64,000 bases of DNA, taken from Planctomycetota bacterium. GTDB taxonomy: Bacteria; Planctomycetota; B15-G4; SIAN01. The notes beneath the pieces were generated by a model that saw only the letters and a program-made list of their open reading frames with translations, searched no databases and was not told where the DNA came from. This document shows, one piece after another, positions 35,996 to 44,702 of this stretch. A program made the translations under genes and the position numbers. How positions within the stretch are numbered: position 1 is the stretch's first letter; the number at the start of each line of letters is the position of its first letter. The stretch lies in assembly GCA_009691715.1 (NCBI GenBank), contig SIAN01000001.1, positions 124,001 to 188,000 on the forward strand, in the 5' to 3' direction.

Positions 35996-36222
35996 CGCGC
36001 GTCTCCAGGCGATCGTTCGATCGCGCCGCAACCGTGCGCCGAGCCACCGCGCGTCGGCAGGATCGGCGCTTGCGGCGAGCCGCCCCGGACGGCCGGCGCA
36101 CAGGGAAGGCGGGTCGACTTGCGCGTCGTGCAGTTCGGGCAGTTCGGCCGGCTGCGCGTCGATGCGACGTGCGCCTCGAAGGCGGCGCCGCACTTTTCGC
36201 AGCGGTAATCGAACGTCGGCAT
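35992..36222 (-). CDS. FmdB-family zinc-ribbon protein
   Basis: The 76-residue protein begins PTFDYRCEKCGAAFEAHV and continues with CPNC, a C-x2-C...C-x2-C zinc ribbon of the FmdB/putative regulatory family. The second half is Arg/Pro-rich and shows no further domain. Members are small and their role is undefined, though the first described was linked to formamidase gene regulation. It overlaps the exonuclease start, so both are likely made from one transcript. Confidence 0.8.
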   Translation of the reverse strand: MPTFDYRCEKCGAAFEAHVASTRSRPNCPNCTTRKSTRLPCAPAVRGGSPQAPILPTRGGSAHGCGAIERSPGDAR

Positions 36223-36234
36223 GGTCGGCTCCTC

Positions 36235-38787
36235 TCAGCGCAGCAGCGCGACCCGCGCCAGCGATCCGGCGCCGCGAACCCGCAGCTCGATCCGTTCGCC
36301 CGCGTTGATCGCCACGTCACCCAACGCGACCCATTCCTCGCTCGGAGTGCCGGCCGGCAGAACCAAGCGCATCTTGGTCGACGCCGAGCTGAACTCGAGC
36401 TCCGCACGTTCGCCCGGCCGCAGTGGCACGTCGCCTTCGAGCCAGGCGTGGAGTTGGTAGGTGGCGCTCTTCTCGAGCTCGAACGCGCGGCCGATGATCT
36501 CGCCTGGCGCCAGCAGCGGCAGATCGAGCACGACTCCGGCTCCGAGCGGATCGAACCGCCAAGCGTGCTGCCAGAGCGTGACGTCGCCGGGCGGTGGACG
36601 CGGAAACGCGACCGCGACCGGCATCCACGCCGCTTGGTCGAGCCGCACTCCGCCGACCGGGAAGCGGACGCGCAGCGCGTGGTCGCCGGCCGGCAGCGCG
36701 AAGGGTGCGTCGACGCGCAGCCACTGCCAGCCCGCGCGTGCGGGCAGCGTGACGACGTGCATGACGCCATCGTCGACCGCGAGTTCGAGGCGTCCGCCGT
36801 CTGCCAGCGTGACCACATGCAGCCACAGATCGAGGCGCGCGGGCTGCGTCAGCGGGAATGGAAGGAACGCATCGCCTTCGCCCGCGACCGGCCGATCGAG
36901 CGGGCGTGCCAAGCTGAAGCGATCGAACGCGCCGGGGTCGGCGAGACGCACGACCGGCTCGCGCACCGGCGAAGCTCGGCTGGCTCCGAGCACGAGGCCC
37001 TCGGCGCGCGACGGCAGCAGTCCGAGTGCGAGCTTGAGCCGACCGTCGCCGACGTTTCGTCCGTCGCCGACGTTTCGTTCATCAACGACGAGTTCGAGCG
37101 TCAGTGTGCTGGTGCCTGCCGGCAGCGCGAGCGTGGTCAACAGGTCGCACGGTTCGTCGAAACGGTCGACGACGCGGCGACCATCGACGATCAAGGAGCG
37201 TACTGCGCCGGGGCCGACGCGCAGGCGAGCGAACGTCGGATCGCGCTCTGCGATGGTGGTGGTGAGCGTGACGGGTGTGCCGGGTTCGATGGCGACGAGT
37301 CGTGCGAGGTCGATCGCTCCGCCGCCGAGGGCGGGCGCAAGGTGGTCGGCGAACGGTGCGAGGCGCGGATCGTCGAGCGTCGTGGTGAGCAGCGGGGCAG
37401 AGGGGTCGCGGGTGGGGCGCGCTCGCGGCGAACGGAGCTGCCACGAGACGCTCCGCACGCGCCACGCTTCACCGATCGGGTCGGCGCGCTTCAGTGCGGA
37501 GTCGTGGTCGAATCCAGCGGTCCAAGCGTTCCCGACGTCGGGCGGACTCAAGAGCGGATGGATCATCTCGGGATCCACGACCGGGCGTCCAGCCGCCGTG
37601 AAATCGTCGTCGATTTCGATTCCGCTGAGTCGACACGCGTGCGTCACCGCATCGGCGACTCGTTGATCGAGGAGGGATGCCAGTGCGTCGAGCGTTCCGT
37701 CAACGAGGATGCCGGCGTCTGCCACCGGATCACCGCCCGTGCGACCGGCGGCTCGCACCGAGGCGAGATCCACCGCGCGGCGCGCGAAGCCGTAGGGGGT
37801 CGGCGCATCGAGATCGGCAGCACGTTCGGCGGTCCGCCACGGCAGCGTCGCGGCGAAGAGTTCGCCGGCGCGGTCGTAGGAGAACAACCACTCGTCGAGA
37901 TCGAGCCATTCCGGCGCGCGTCGCAGCGGTGCTTTCGGTGAGTCGATCCGCGCTTCACTCGCGGCATTCTCGAACGGTAGCACGAGTTCGGGGTGGTCGC
38001 CGCCAAGACGCTCGGCCACCGCGGAGAGGAGCGCGCTCTGGCGGGCAAGTCGCGTCGTGGCCAAGCTGATCGGTCGCCGGCCGAAGGAGTCGAGGTCGAA
38101 CCGCAACTGCGTTGCGCGGCGGTCGGCCGCAGTCGGAAGGAGCAAGCGCGACGACACGACGAGCGCGGCACCTTCCGCCGCGGTGTCGGACGCGCGCCAG
38201 TGCCAGTTGCGGACCGCTGGACGCAAGGCAGGGGCGAGCACCTGCCTTCGCGCCGGGTCGCTGCCGTCGAGCACGAGCGCCACCGCCGCGGGCCATGGCG
38301 GTAGTTGGTCGATGCGTTCGGTCGCACGATGCGTGACCGCGCACTCGAGTCCGCGCGCACGAAACGGCGCTGCGAGGTCAGCAAACGTCGTGGCGTCGGC
38401 CGGGAGGCGTGTGGCTTCGGTTGCCGTCGCGGTCGATTCCTCGGGGGTGGTTGTCGAGGCAGCGGCCGGAAGGCTCAGGACGACGCCATCGAAGCCGTGG
38501 TCGACGAGCTCCTGCGCCAGTTCGTCCGGCGACAGAGGCACGAGCGGCGCCTCAGTTTGCGCCGGCACTTCAAGCGTGAACCAGCGCGCGCCGGCCCGAA
38601 CAGGCAGCGCCTGCGTGGACGCGAGTGGAGCCGCCGCCAAGACGACGCCGAAAGCGGCGATGCAACCAGCGACGAATGCAGCTCTGGATGCCGCCTTGCG
38701 TTGGGTCGTTGCGCCACCACCCTGACGTCCGGTCCGCCAGCGCCGCAGCGGCCGGCGCAGTTCGCGCCGCGCCGACCGCGCCGTCAC
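36235..38787 (-). CDS. Large secreted protein with C-terminal carbohydrate-binding-like regions, function unknown
   Basis: The 850-residue protein has an Arg-rich start and a signal or anchor helix at about residues 35-58 (FVAGCIAAFGVVLAAAPLAS). The N-terminal third includes ELVDHGFDGVVLSLP and LAAPFRARGLECAVTHRA, reminiscent of a TIM-barrel glycosidase such as alpha-L-fucosidase but without catalytic residues I can assign. The C-terminal third is beta-rich with repeats like FALPAGDHALRVRFPVGGVRLDQAAW, resembling carbohydrate-binding modules. GTG 38787 overlaps the TPR gene stop. The region around residues 570-581 contains NVGDGR twice, from an exact 18-bp tandem duplication. Confidence 0.6.
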   Translation of the reverse strand: MTARSARRELRRPLRRWRTGRQGGGATTQRKAASRAAFVAGCIAAFGVVLAAAPLASTQALPVRAGARWFTLEVPAQTEAPLVPLSPDELAQELVDHGFDGVVLSLPAAASTTTPEESTATATEATRLPADATTFADLAAPFRARGLECAVTHRATERIDQLPPWPAAVALVLDGSDPARRQVLAPALRPAVRNWHWRASDTAAEGAALVVSSRLLLPTAADRRATQLRFDLDSFGRRPISLATTRLARQSALLSAVAERLGGDHPELVLPFENAASEARIDSPKAPLRRAPEWLDLDEWLFSYDRAGELFAATLPWRTAERAADLDAPTPYGFARRAVDLASVRAAGRTGGDPVADAGILVDGTLDALASLLDQRVADAVTHACRLSGIEIDDDFTAAGRPVVDPEMIHPLLSPPDVGNAWTAGFDHDSALKRADPIGEAWRVRSVSWQLRSPRARPTRDPSAPLLTTTLDDPRLAPFADHLAPALGGGAIDLARLVAIEPGTPVTLTTTIAERDPTFARLRVGPGAVRSLIVDGRRVVDRFDEPCDLLTTLALPAGTSTLTLELVVDERNVGDGRNVGDGRLKLALGLLPSRAEGLVLGASRASPVREPVVRLADPGAFDRFSLARPLDRPVAGEGDAFLPFPLTQPARLDLWLHVVTLADGGRLELAVDDGVMHVVTLPARAGWQWLRVDAPFALPAGDHALRVRFPVGGVRLDQAAWMPVAVAFPRPPPGDVTLWQHAWRFDPLGAGVVLDLPLLAPGEIIGRAFELEKSATYQLHAWLEGDVPLRPGERAELEFSSASTKMRLVLPAGTPSEEWVALGDVAINAGERIELRVRGAGSLARVALLR
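37043..37078. repeat. Perfect 18-bp tandem duplication inside a coding region
   Basis: The 18-bp unit starting CCGTCGCCGACG occurs twice, head to tail (37043-37060 and 37061-37078). On the minus strand it duplicates six codons (NVGDGR) in the secreted protein and keeps the frame. The copies are identical, suggesting a recent slippage event. Confidence 0.9.
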
Positions 38788-39131
38788 GGCAACATCTCGA
38801 GCAGCGCGTCAATCTCCTCGACCGGCGCATCGTGATGCTGCTCGATCGAATGCTGCCGTCCGACCGCCAGGAGTTGCTTCGCTTCGGCGATCCGTCGGAG
38901 CTGGATCAGGCACTTCGCACGCAGGATGCACGCCATCACCCAGTCGGGTTTGAGCGCGAGCGCCTGCGCGAAATGCGGTTCAGCGGCCGCGAAGTCACCA
39001 GCTTCGAGCAGCGCGGTGCCAAGGCTGTAGCGCGCGAGCTCGTTTTGCGGGTTCTTTGCGACCCATTCGCTCCACTTCGCCACCTTGCCGAGAGTGTTGC
39101 TGCCGGAATTCGAAGTCGGGTCGGAAGACAT
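38784..39131 (-). CDS. Small TPR-repeat protein
   Basis: The 115-residue protein is made of two to three tetratricopeptide repeats: KWSEWVAKNPQNELARYSLG, ALLEAGDFAAAEPHFAQALALKPDW and MACILRAKCLIQLRRIAEAKQLLAVG. TPRs mediate protein contacts; no partner is evident. ATG 39131 is chosen since the sequence upstream is antisense to the oxidoreductase gene. The stop overlaps the GTG start of the large secreted protein (GTGA). Confidence 0.75.
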   Translation of the reverse strand: MSSDPTSNSGSNTLGKVAKWSEWVAKNPQNELARYSLGTALLEAGDFAAAEPHFAQALALKPDWVMACILRAKCLIQLRRIAEAKQLLAVGRQHSIEQHHDAPVEEIDALLEMLP

Positions 39132-39143
39132 GGCGGCGGACTC

Positions 39144-39149
39144 TAGCAT
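39144..39149 (+). promoter_or_regulatory. Candidate -10 element of the molybdopterin oxidoreductase gene
   Basis: TAGCAT lies six bases before the ATG at 39156 in a 24-bp divergent gap. This spacing would give a leaderless mRNA. No Shine-Dalgarno sequence is seen. The match is short and could be chance. Confidence 0.25.
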
Positions 39150-39155
39150 CGCGGC

Positions 39156-41093
39156 ATGAACCCATTGCCGCGCCACGTTCATCGCACCGCGTGCAATCGT
39201 GATTGTCCCGACGCCTGCTCGCTGCTGGTCGATGTCGAGGGCGAGCGGGCGGTGCGACTGACCGGCGATCCCGACGATCCCGTGACGCGCGGTTTCCTCT
39301 GCGAACGCACGGCAAAGTTCCTCGCGCGCCAGTATTCGCCCGATCGCTTCATGTCGCCGCACTTGCGCAAGGATGGGCGGCTGGTGCCAGTCAGTTACGA
39401 CGAGGCGCTTGACTACTCGGCGAAGGCGCTGCTGCGCATCCGTGCCGAGTCGGGGCCATCGGCGATCTTCAACTACCGTTCGGGTGGTTCGCTCGGACTG
39501 CTGAAGAACGTCGTGGACTACCTGTTCGAGCAGTTCGGTCCGGTCACGATCAAGCGCGGCGACATCTGTTCCGGCGCGGGCGAGGCCGCGAACATCGCTG
39601 ACTTCGGCGTGTCCGATTCAAACGACCTGTTCGACCTCGAACAGAGCCGCCTGATCGTCATCTGGGGCAAGAACGTCCACGTCTCCGGCTCGCATCTGCT
39701 GCCGTTGCTGCTCGCGGCGAAGCGGCGCGGCGCCCTGCTGGTCGGCATCGACTGCGTGCGCACGCGGATGGCGCCGCTGTGTGACCTCTTCCTGCAGGTG
39801 GCGCCAGGCGCCGACGGTGAGATCGCGCTGGCAGTTGCCGGTGAGATCTTCCGCCGCGGCAAGGTCGCACCCGATCTGGCGCGATTCGCGAATGGTGTCG
39901 ATGCGTTTCGCGCGCTCGCGTTGGCATCGCCGCTGGCCGACCGAGCCGCGGCGGCCGGCGTCGCCACCACCGACCTCGCCCGCTTCGCCTCGCTCTACGC
40001 CGACCACGCTCCCGCCGCGATCCTGGTCGGCTGGGGCCTCGCGCGGCGCCGCAACGGTGCCGCAGTCGTGCGGATGATCGACGCGCTGGCGACCGTGCGC
40101 GGGAACATGGGCGTGAACGGCGGCGGTGCGAGCTACTACTTTGCGCGCCGGCCTCCTTTCGATCTGAGCTTCATTGCCGGCGCCGCTGTCGCCCCGCGCA
40201 CGATCAGCGAGCCGCTGATGGGGCAGGAGCTGCTTGCGGCGAGCGCACCGCCGGTGCGTGCGATCTGGGTCACGGCCGGCAATCCGCTCAGCATGCTGCC
40301 CGATGCCGTGACGACGCGTCGCGCGTTCGAGCGGACCGAGTTCGTCGCGGTCGTCGACAGCCACCCGACCGACACCACCGATGTTGCGCATGTCGTGTTT
40401 CCGTGCCCGACGCTGCTCGAAGACGACGATCTGCTCGGCGCCTACGGCAATCACTGGTTGCGGGCGGCGCATCCCGCCGTGGCGCCGCCGCCCGGCGTCC
40501 GCCATGAGATCGCGCTGTGGCGCGGGCTCGCCGAGCGGCTCGGCCTCGCGGATCGCTTCGACGGTTCGATCGCGGTGTGGAAGGAGCGGTTGCTGCGGAA
40601 ACTTGCGCCGCACGGAATCACGGCCGAGCGACTCGCGTCCGGTCCGATCCGCAATCCGCTGGCGCCGACCCTGCGCTTTGCCGGCAACCGCTTCGACACC
40701 GACGATGGCCGGGCCCGACTGCCGGCGAGTGCGCCGCAACTTCCCCCAGCAGCGATGTCCGGTTTCCCACTCACGCTGATGGCGGTGTCGGTCGCGAAGG
40801 CGCAGTCGTCGCAGTGGTGCGAGCCGCCGCCGTCGCCCGCCGAGGTGCGCATCCACTCGACCGCGGCCGCGGGAATCAGCGATGGCGCGCCCGCCTGGCT
40901 CGAAAGTGTCCTTGGGCGCATGCCCGTGGTCGTGCGGCACGATGCGGCCATCCATCCGTCCATCGCCTGGATGGCAAAGGGCGGCATGCAGCGGAACGGC
41001 GACTGCGCGAACGTGCTGATCCGCGCCGTCCTCACCGATGCCGGCGAGGGCGGCGCGCTCTACGACGAGCCGGTGCGGTTGCTGCCGCGCTGA
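39156..41093 (+). CDS. Molybdopterin (bis-MGD) oxidoreductase catalytic subunit with [4Fe-4S] site
   Basis: The 645-residue protein belongs to the DMSO-reductase/formate-dehydrogenase superfamily. An N-terminal [4Fe-4S] site is formed by Cys13, Cys17, Cys21 and Cys49 (TACNRDCPDACS ... FLCERT). Central MGD-binding segments include GPSAIFNYRSGGSLGLL, IVIWGKNVHVSGSHL, VRGNMGVNGGGASYY and AIWVTAGNPLSMLPD, and the C-terminal domain gives MSGFPLTLMAV. The substrate cannot be told. No iron-sulfur or membrane subunit, chaperone or cofactor gene is adjacent; the only nearby electron carrier is the ferredoxin at 47807. There is no Tat signal, so it is probably cytoplasmic. Confidence 0.85.
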   Translation: MNPLPRHVHRTACNRDCPDACSLLVDVEGERAVRLTGDPDDPVTRGFLCERTAKFLARQYSPDRFMSPHLRKDGRLVPVSYDEALDYSAKALLRIRAESGPSAIFNYRSGGSLGLLKNVVDYLFEQFGPVTIKRGDICSGAGEAANIADFGVSDSNDLFDLEQSRLIVIWGKNVHVSGSHLLPLLLAAKRRGALLVGIDCVRTRMAPLCDLFLQVAPGADGEIALAVAGEIFRRGKVAPDLARFANGVDAFRALALASPLADRAAAAGVATTDLARFASLYADHAPAAILVGWGLARRRNGAAVVRMIDALATVRGNMGVNGGGASYYFARRPPFDLSFIAGAAVAPRTISEPLMGQELLAASAPPVRAIWVTAGNPLSMLPDAVTTRRAFERTEFVAVVDSHPTDTTDVAHVVFPCPTLLEDDDLLGAYGNHWLRAAHPAVAPPPGVRHEIALWRGLAERLGLADRFDGSIAVWKERLLRKLAPHGITAERLASGPIRNPLAPTLRFAGNRFDTDDGRARLPASAPQLPPAAMSGFPLTLMAVSVAKAQSSQWCEPPPSPAEVRIHSTAAAGISDGAPAWLESVLGRMPVVVRHDAAIHPSIAWMAKGGMQRNGDCANVLIRAVLTDAGEGGALYDEPVRLLPR

Positions 41094-41108
41094 CGCCCCG
41101 CCGAGGCT

Positions 41109-42077
41109 TCAGCGACGCTCGCCGTCGGAATAGGACGCGCCGCTGCCGCTGCTCTGCTGTCCGGCCGCGAACTCCTGTTCGGCCAGCTGTTCGAGCTCGG
41201 GCAGCGTGATCAACAGCCGCTGCGAGCGGACGCGTTGCGGCCCCGCGTTGGCGAGCAGAGCGACCGCCTTGCCGTTCACCCAGCCGAACAGCGGTTCCTC
41301 CGAGATCAGGGACTGCACCGGCACTTCGGCGCGCACGACGGCGCCGTTGCCGAGCCGCACGGCCTGCGCCGCGGCGATGTCGATCCGCGGAAAGTGCCGC
41401 AGCGCGTTTTCGAGCGGCAGCACGTGTTCCGGCCCGAGTGCTTCGAGAGTGGTCGCTTCCGACTGCTTGAAGCCGCCCGACTCGGTGCGCGCGAGCTGCG
41501 CGAGGTGGCCGCCGGTGCCGAGCATCTCGCCGAGGTCGCGTGCGATCGAGCGGACGTAGGTGCCGCCGGCCGAGGTGACCGTCATCTCGACGTCGGGCCA
41601 GTGGTAGGCCGTCACCTGCAGGTCGTAGACGCGCACCTTGCGGATCGGCGCGTCGATCCCCACGCCGCGACGCGCGAGGTCGTAGAGCCGCTCGCCGTCG
41701 ACCTTGACGGCGGAGTAGCGCGGCGGGCGCTGCTCGATCTCGCCGATGAAGCGCGCGGCGGCGGTGCGCACCAACTCCTCGGCGGGCGGGGCGGGCGTCG
41801 GCTCGCGGACGCTGATCGGTCCCTCGGCGTCGTCCGTGACCGACGTCGCCCCGAGGCGGATGCGCGCGATGTAGACCTTGCGCGACTTCGCCAGCAATTC
41901 CTGGAGTCGACGCGCGCGACCAATGACGAGGACCAGCACGCCGGTGGCGAGCGGGTCGAGCGTTCCGCAGTGGCCGATCTCGCGGGTTTTCAGGCGCATG
42001 CAGGCGTGGTCGACGGCGTCGCGTGAGGTGATTCCGACTGGCTTGTCGAGGACGACGATTCCGTGGGGGACGCCCAT
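41109..42077 (-). CDS. truB: tRNA pseudouridine(55) synthase TruB
   Basis: The 322-residue enzyme makes pseudouridine 55 in the T-loop of tRNAs. Signatures are GIVVLDKPVGITS at the start, the catalytic aspartate in GHCGTLDPLATGVLVL, QRPPRYSAVKVDGERLYDLAR and GGTYVRSIARDLGEMLG. A C-terminal PUA-like region follows, with a Ser/Gly-rich tail. ATG 42077 puts the conserved core at residue 6. It is convergent with the oxidoreductase (15-bp gap) and divergent from the S9 peptidase. Confidence 0.94.
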   Translation of the reverse strand: MGVPHGIVVLDKPVGITSRDAVDHACMRLKTREIGHCGTLDPLATGVLVLVIGRARRLQELLAKSRKVYIARIRLGATSVTDDAEGPISVREPTPAPPAEELVRTAAARFIGEIEQRPPRYSAVKVDGERLYDLARRGVGIDAPIRKVRVYDLQVTAYHWPDVEMTVTSAGGTYVRSIARDLGEMLGTGGHLAQLARTESGGFKQSEATTLEALGPEHVLPLENALRHFPRIDIAAAQAVRLGNGAVVRAEVPVQSLISEEPLFGWVNGKAVALLANAGPQRVRSQRLLITLPELEQLAEQEFAAGQQSSGSGASYSDGERR

Positions 42078-42157
42078 GGGCGCTCCGAAAGTTCCCGCGC
42101 CGAGGTCGCGAAGGCCGGCTGGAACGCGCCATTCGCCGAGACGCGGGGAACGGATCC

Positions 42158-42163
42158 TTATAC
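42158..42163 (+). promoter_or_regulatory. Candidate -10 element upstream of the S9 peptidase
   Basis: TTATAC is an AT-rich hexamer in the 150-bp divergent region between truB and the S9 peptidase, about 65 bases before the ATG. The gene also has a strong AGGAGACGAGG ribosome-binding region. No convincing -35 box is seen. Confidence 0.25.
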
Positions 42164-42227
42164 CGGGTCGTGCCAGCGACGCGAGGCCGCGCGGCATGAT
42201 GCTCGCCCCACGACGCAGGAGACGAGG

Positions 42228-44702
42228 ATGCCGGTCGTTGCGTTCGTCCTGATCGCGCTGCTCTCCGTCGCCCAGTCGCCGCCGCCGTCACTGCCGTCAC
42301 TGCCGCCGCCGGCGAGCGAGGCGACTTCGGCGCCTGGAGTGGCGGAGGTCCACCCGACGGTGGCCGAGATCTTCAAGCCGCCGCGGCTGCTCGGGGTGCG
42401 ACCGCGCGGCCTCGCGGTGTCGGCGACCGGCCGCTTCGTGCTCTGGCGCCATGCGCAGGACGATGCCGAAGAGCAGAAGCTCGGCTGGTGGCTCGCACCG
42501 ACCGATGGCAGTGCCGAGCCGAATTCCCTGTTCTCCGCCGATGCGGGAGTCGAGGCCGATTGGGCGCCGTCAGGCGACGTGCTGCTGGTCTTCCGTTCCG
42601 GGTGGATCGAGCGCCTCGACATCGCGACCGGCGCTCCGAGCGAGCCCCTGTTCCAATGTGGGCCGCGACGGGCACGATTGACTTTCACCGAGGACGGGCG
42701 ATTTGCGCTGTTCACGGCTGGCGCCGATCACGAGCTCTGGGTGCTCGAACTCGCGACCGGCGCGCGTTGGTCGCCTGCCCGCCAGCTCGCCGATCGCACA
42801 CCCTGGTTCGAGTGGATCGAGGCGACTCGCGAGATCGCGCTGTTCGCGGCGCCGCCGCGGGCGGGTACGAGCGCGGAGGGCGGAGGCGCAGCAGCCGATG
42901 CGAAGCCGCCGAGATCAGGGCGAGCCGCGTTCGAGGAGGACGTCAACGCGGCCGTCAAGGCAGTCGCTGCGGAGGACTCGAAGGACTCGAAGAAGCCGAC
43001 GGCCGACGGAGTGAAACGGGTGCTCTGGCGCGTGCCGTTCCCGGTGGCGGGCGAGGCGCGCGAGCCGGTTCCGACCGCGCTTGAGGAATCGGGACGGGTC
43101 GACCTGTCGGCGGATGGGCGTTTCGCCCTGATCGCGCAACTGGAAGCGGAGGACCGGCGGCAGCTGATCGTCGCCGACTTCCTTGCGGAACAGGTGCGCA
43201 CGGTCCCGGTCCGCGGCGACCTTGCCGGCGATCCGCCGCCGAAGGTGAACTATTCGATCGTCGAAGTGGCGACTGCGGCGACGATCACGCTGCCGCTCGA
43301 CGAAGGGGAGCGTTACTACCAGTCGGAGGCGCGCTGGTCGCCGCAGGGCGCGCGGCTGCTGCTGCAGCGCGTGAGCGAGGACTTCAAGGTGCGCCAACTG
43401 CTGGTCGCCGAACCGGCGGAGCGGCGGGCGTGGCCGCTGTTCGTCGAGCGCGACGACGCGTGGATCGGCGGGCCGATCCAGTTTGCGGAGTGGCGCGGCG
43501 ACGGCGAGGCGATCGTCTTCGCCAGCGAGAAGCACGGCCACGCGCAGCTCTTCCTCGCGCCGGCGGTCGGCGGCGGGGCGCGCGAGCTCACGGCGCGTGA
43601 CAGCGAGGTGCAGGAGGCAGTGCTGCTGCACGATCGGCAGCACATCGTGGCGATCACGAACCAGCGCGATCCGGCCGAGCGGTCGCTGACGTGGATCGAT
43701 CTGGCGGACGGTGCGGCGCGTGAACTCGAAACGCCGCGATCGGGATGCGTTGGCGATTTCGTCGTCGCTCGCGACGGCAGCGCCGCGGCGTTCCTGTTCG
43801 AGAGCCTCGGAGTGCCGGCCGAAGTGTGGTCGATCGCGACTCTGGAGGGCGCGCGTTCGACGCAACTCTCCGAGACGATGCCGGACGCGTTGCGCGACCT
43901 TGGCCTTCCGCCGCCCGATGTGGTGGCGTTCAAGAGCGGCGATGGCACGGCGCTGCGCGCTCTCTACTACCCGCCGCAGCCTCCTCCGCGCGCTGGGGCG
44001 AAGGCCCCGGCGGTGCTGTTCGTCCACGGTGCCGGCTACCTGCAGAACGTCACCCGCTCGATGACCGAGTACCCGCAGAACTACCTGTTCCACCAGCGTC
44101 TCGCGCGCCAGGGATTCGCCGTGCTCGACGTCGACTACCGCCACAGCGCGGGCTATGGCCGCGATTTTCGCACCGGGATCCACGGCTTCATGGGCGGCAA
44201 GGATCTCGACGACCTGCTGGCTGGCGTCGAATGGCTGCGCGCGCGCGGCGATGTCGATGGAACGCGTGTCGGCCTCTACGGGGGCAGCTACGGCGGCTTC
44301 CTCACGTTGATGGCGTTGTTCACCAAGCCCGAGGTATTCGCGTGCGGCGCGGCGTTGCGCTCGGTGACCGACTGGCGCACCTACAACAGTTGGTACACGA
44401 CACCGCGCCTTGGCGACCCCAAGGCCGACGCCGAGAACTACCGGAAGTCGAGCCCGATCGACCACGCCGACGGACTGAAGAAGCCGCTGCTGATCCTGCA
44501 CGGGCTCAAGGACTCGAACGTCTTCGCGCAGGACTCGATCCGGCTGATCGAGAAACTGATCCAGCTCGGCAAGGAGTTCGACGCGATGCTCTATCCGAGC
44601 CAGGACCACGGCTTCACCGACCCGGAGAGCTGGATCGACGAGTACCGCCGCATCGAGCGGCTGTTCGTGCGCGAACTGCGACCGGCCGTTACCTCGGGAT
44701 GA
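42228..44702 (+). CDS. Secreted S9-family prolyl oligopeptidase/dipeptidyl aminopeptidase
   Basis: The 824-residue protein starts with a signal peptide (MPVVAFVLIALLSVAQS) and a Pro-rich linker. A WD40-like beta-propeller of about 500 residues follows, then an alpha/beta hydrolase domain. The nucleophile is Ser687 in GLYGGSYGGFLTL; the aspartate is in HGLKDSNVF and the histidine in YPSQDHGFTD, in the order usual for S9C peptidases. It should trim short peptides in the periplasm or outside. The 3' end overlaps the opposing tonB gene by 14 bp. A TonB-dependent receptor is nearby, but on the other strand. Confidence 0.9.
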   Translation: MPVVAFVLIALLSVAQSPPPSLPSLPPPASEATSAPGVAEVHPTVAEIFKPPRLLGVRPRGLAVSATGRFVLWRHAQDDAEEQKLGWWLAPTDGSAEPNSLFSADAGVEADWAPSGDVLLVFRSGWIERLDIATGAPSEPLFQCGPRRARLTFTEDGRFALFTAGADHELWVLELATGARWSPARQLADRTPWFEWIEATREIALFAAPPRAGTSAEGGGAAADAKPPRSGRAAFEEDVNAAVKAVAAEDSKDSKKPTADGVKRVLWRVPFPVAGEAREPVPTALEESGRVDLSADGRFALIAQLEAEDRRQLIVADFLAEQVRTVPVRGDLAGDPPPKVNYSIVEVATAATITLPLDEGERYYQSEARWSPQGARLLLQRVSEDFKVRQLLVAEPAERRAWPLFVERDDAWIGGPIQFAEWRGDGEAIVFASEKHGHAQLFLAPAVGGGARELTARDSEVQEAVLLHDRQHIVAITNQRDPAERSLTWIDLADGAARELETPRSGCVGDFVVARDGSAAAFLFESLGVPAEVWSIATLEGARSTQLSETMPDALRDLGLPPPDVVAFKSGDGTALRALYYPPQPPPRAGAKAPAVLFVHGAGYLQNVTRSMTEYPQNYLFHQRLARQGFAVLDVDYRHSAGYGRDFRTGIHGFMGGKDLDDLLAGVEWLRARGDVDGTRVGLYGGSYGGFLTLMALFTKPEVFACGAALRSVTDWRTYNSWYTTPRLGDPKADAENYRKSSPIDHADGLKKPLLILHGLKDSNVFAQDSIRLIEKLIQLGKEFDAMLYPSQDHGFTDPESWIDEYRRIERLFVRELRPAVTSG

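Noticed and set aside
36034..37941. A 635-residue plus-strand frame opposite the large secreted protein
   Set aside because: Arg/Gln/Glu-rich with no domain; the minus-strand frame has a signal sequence and coherent beta repeats.
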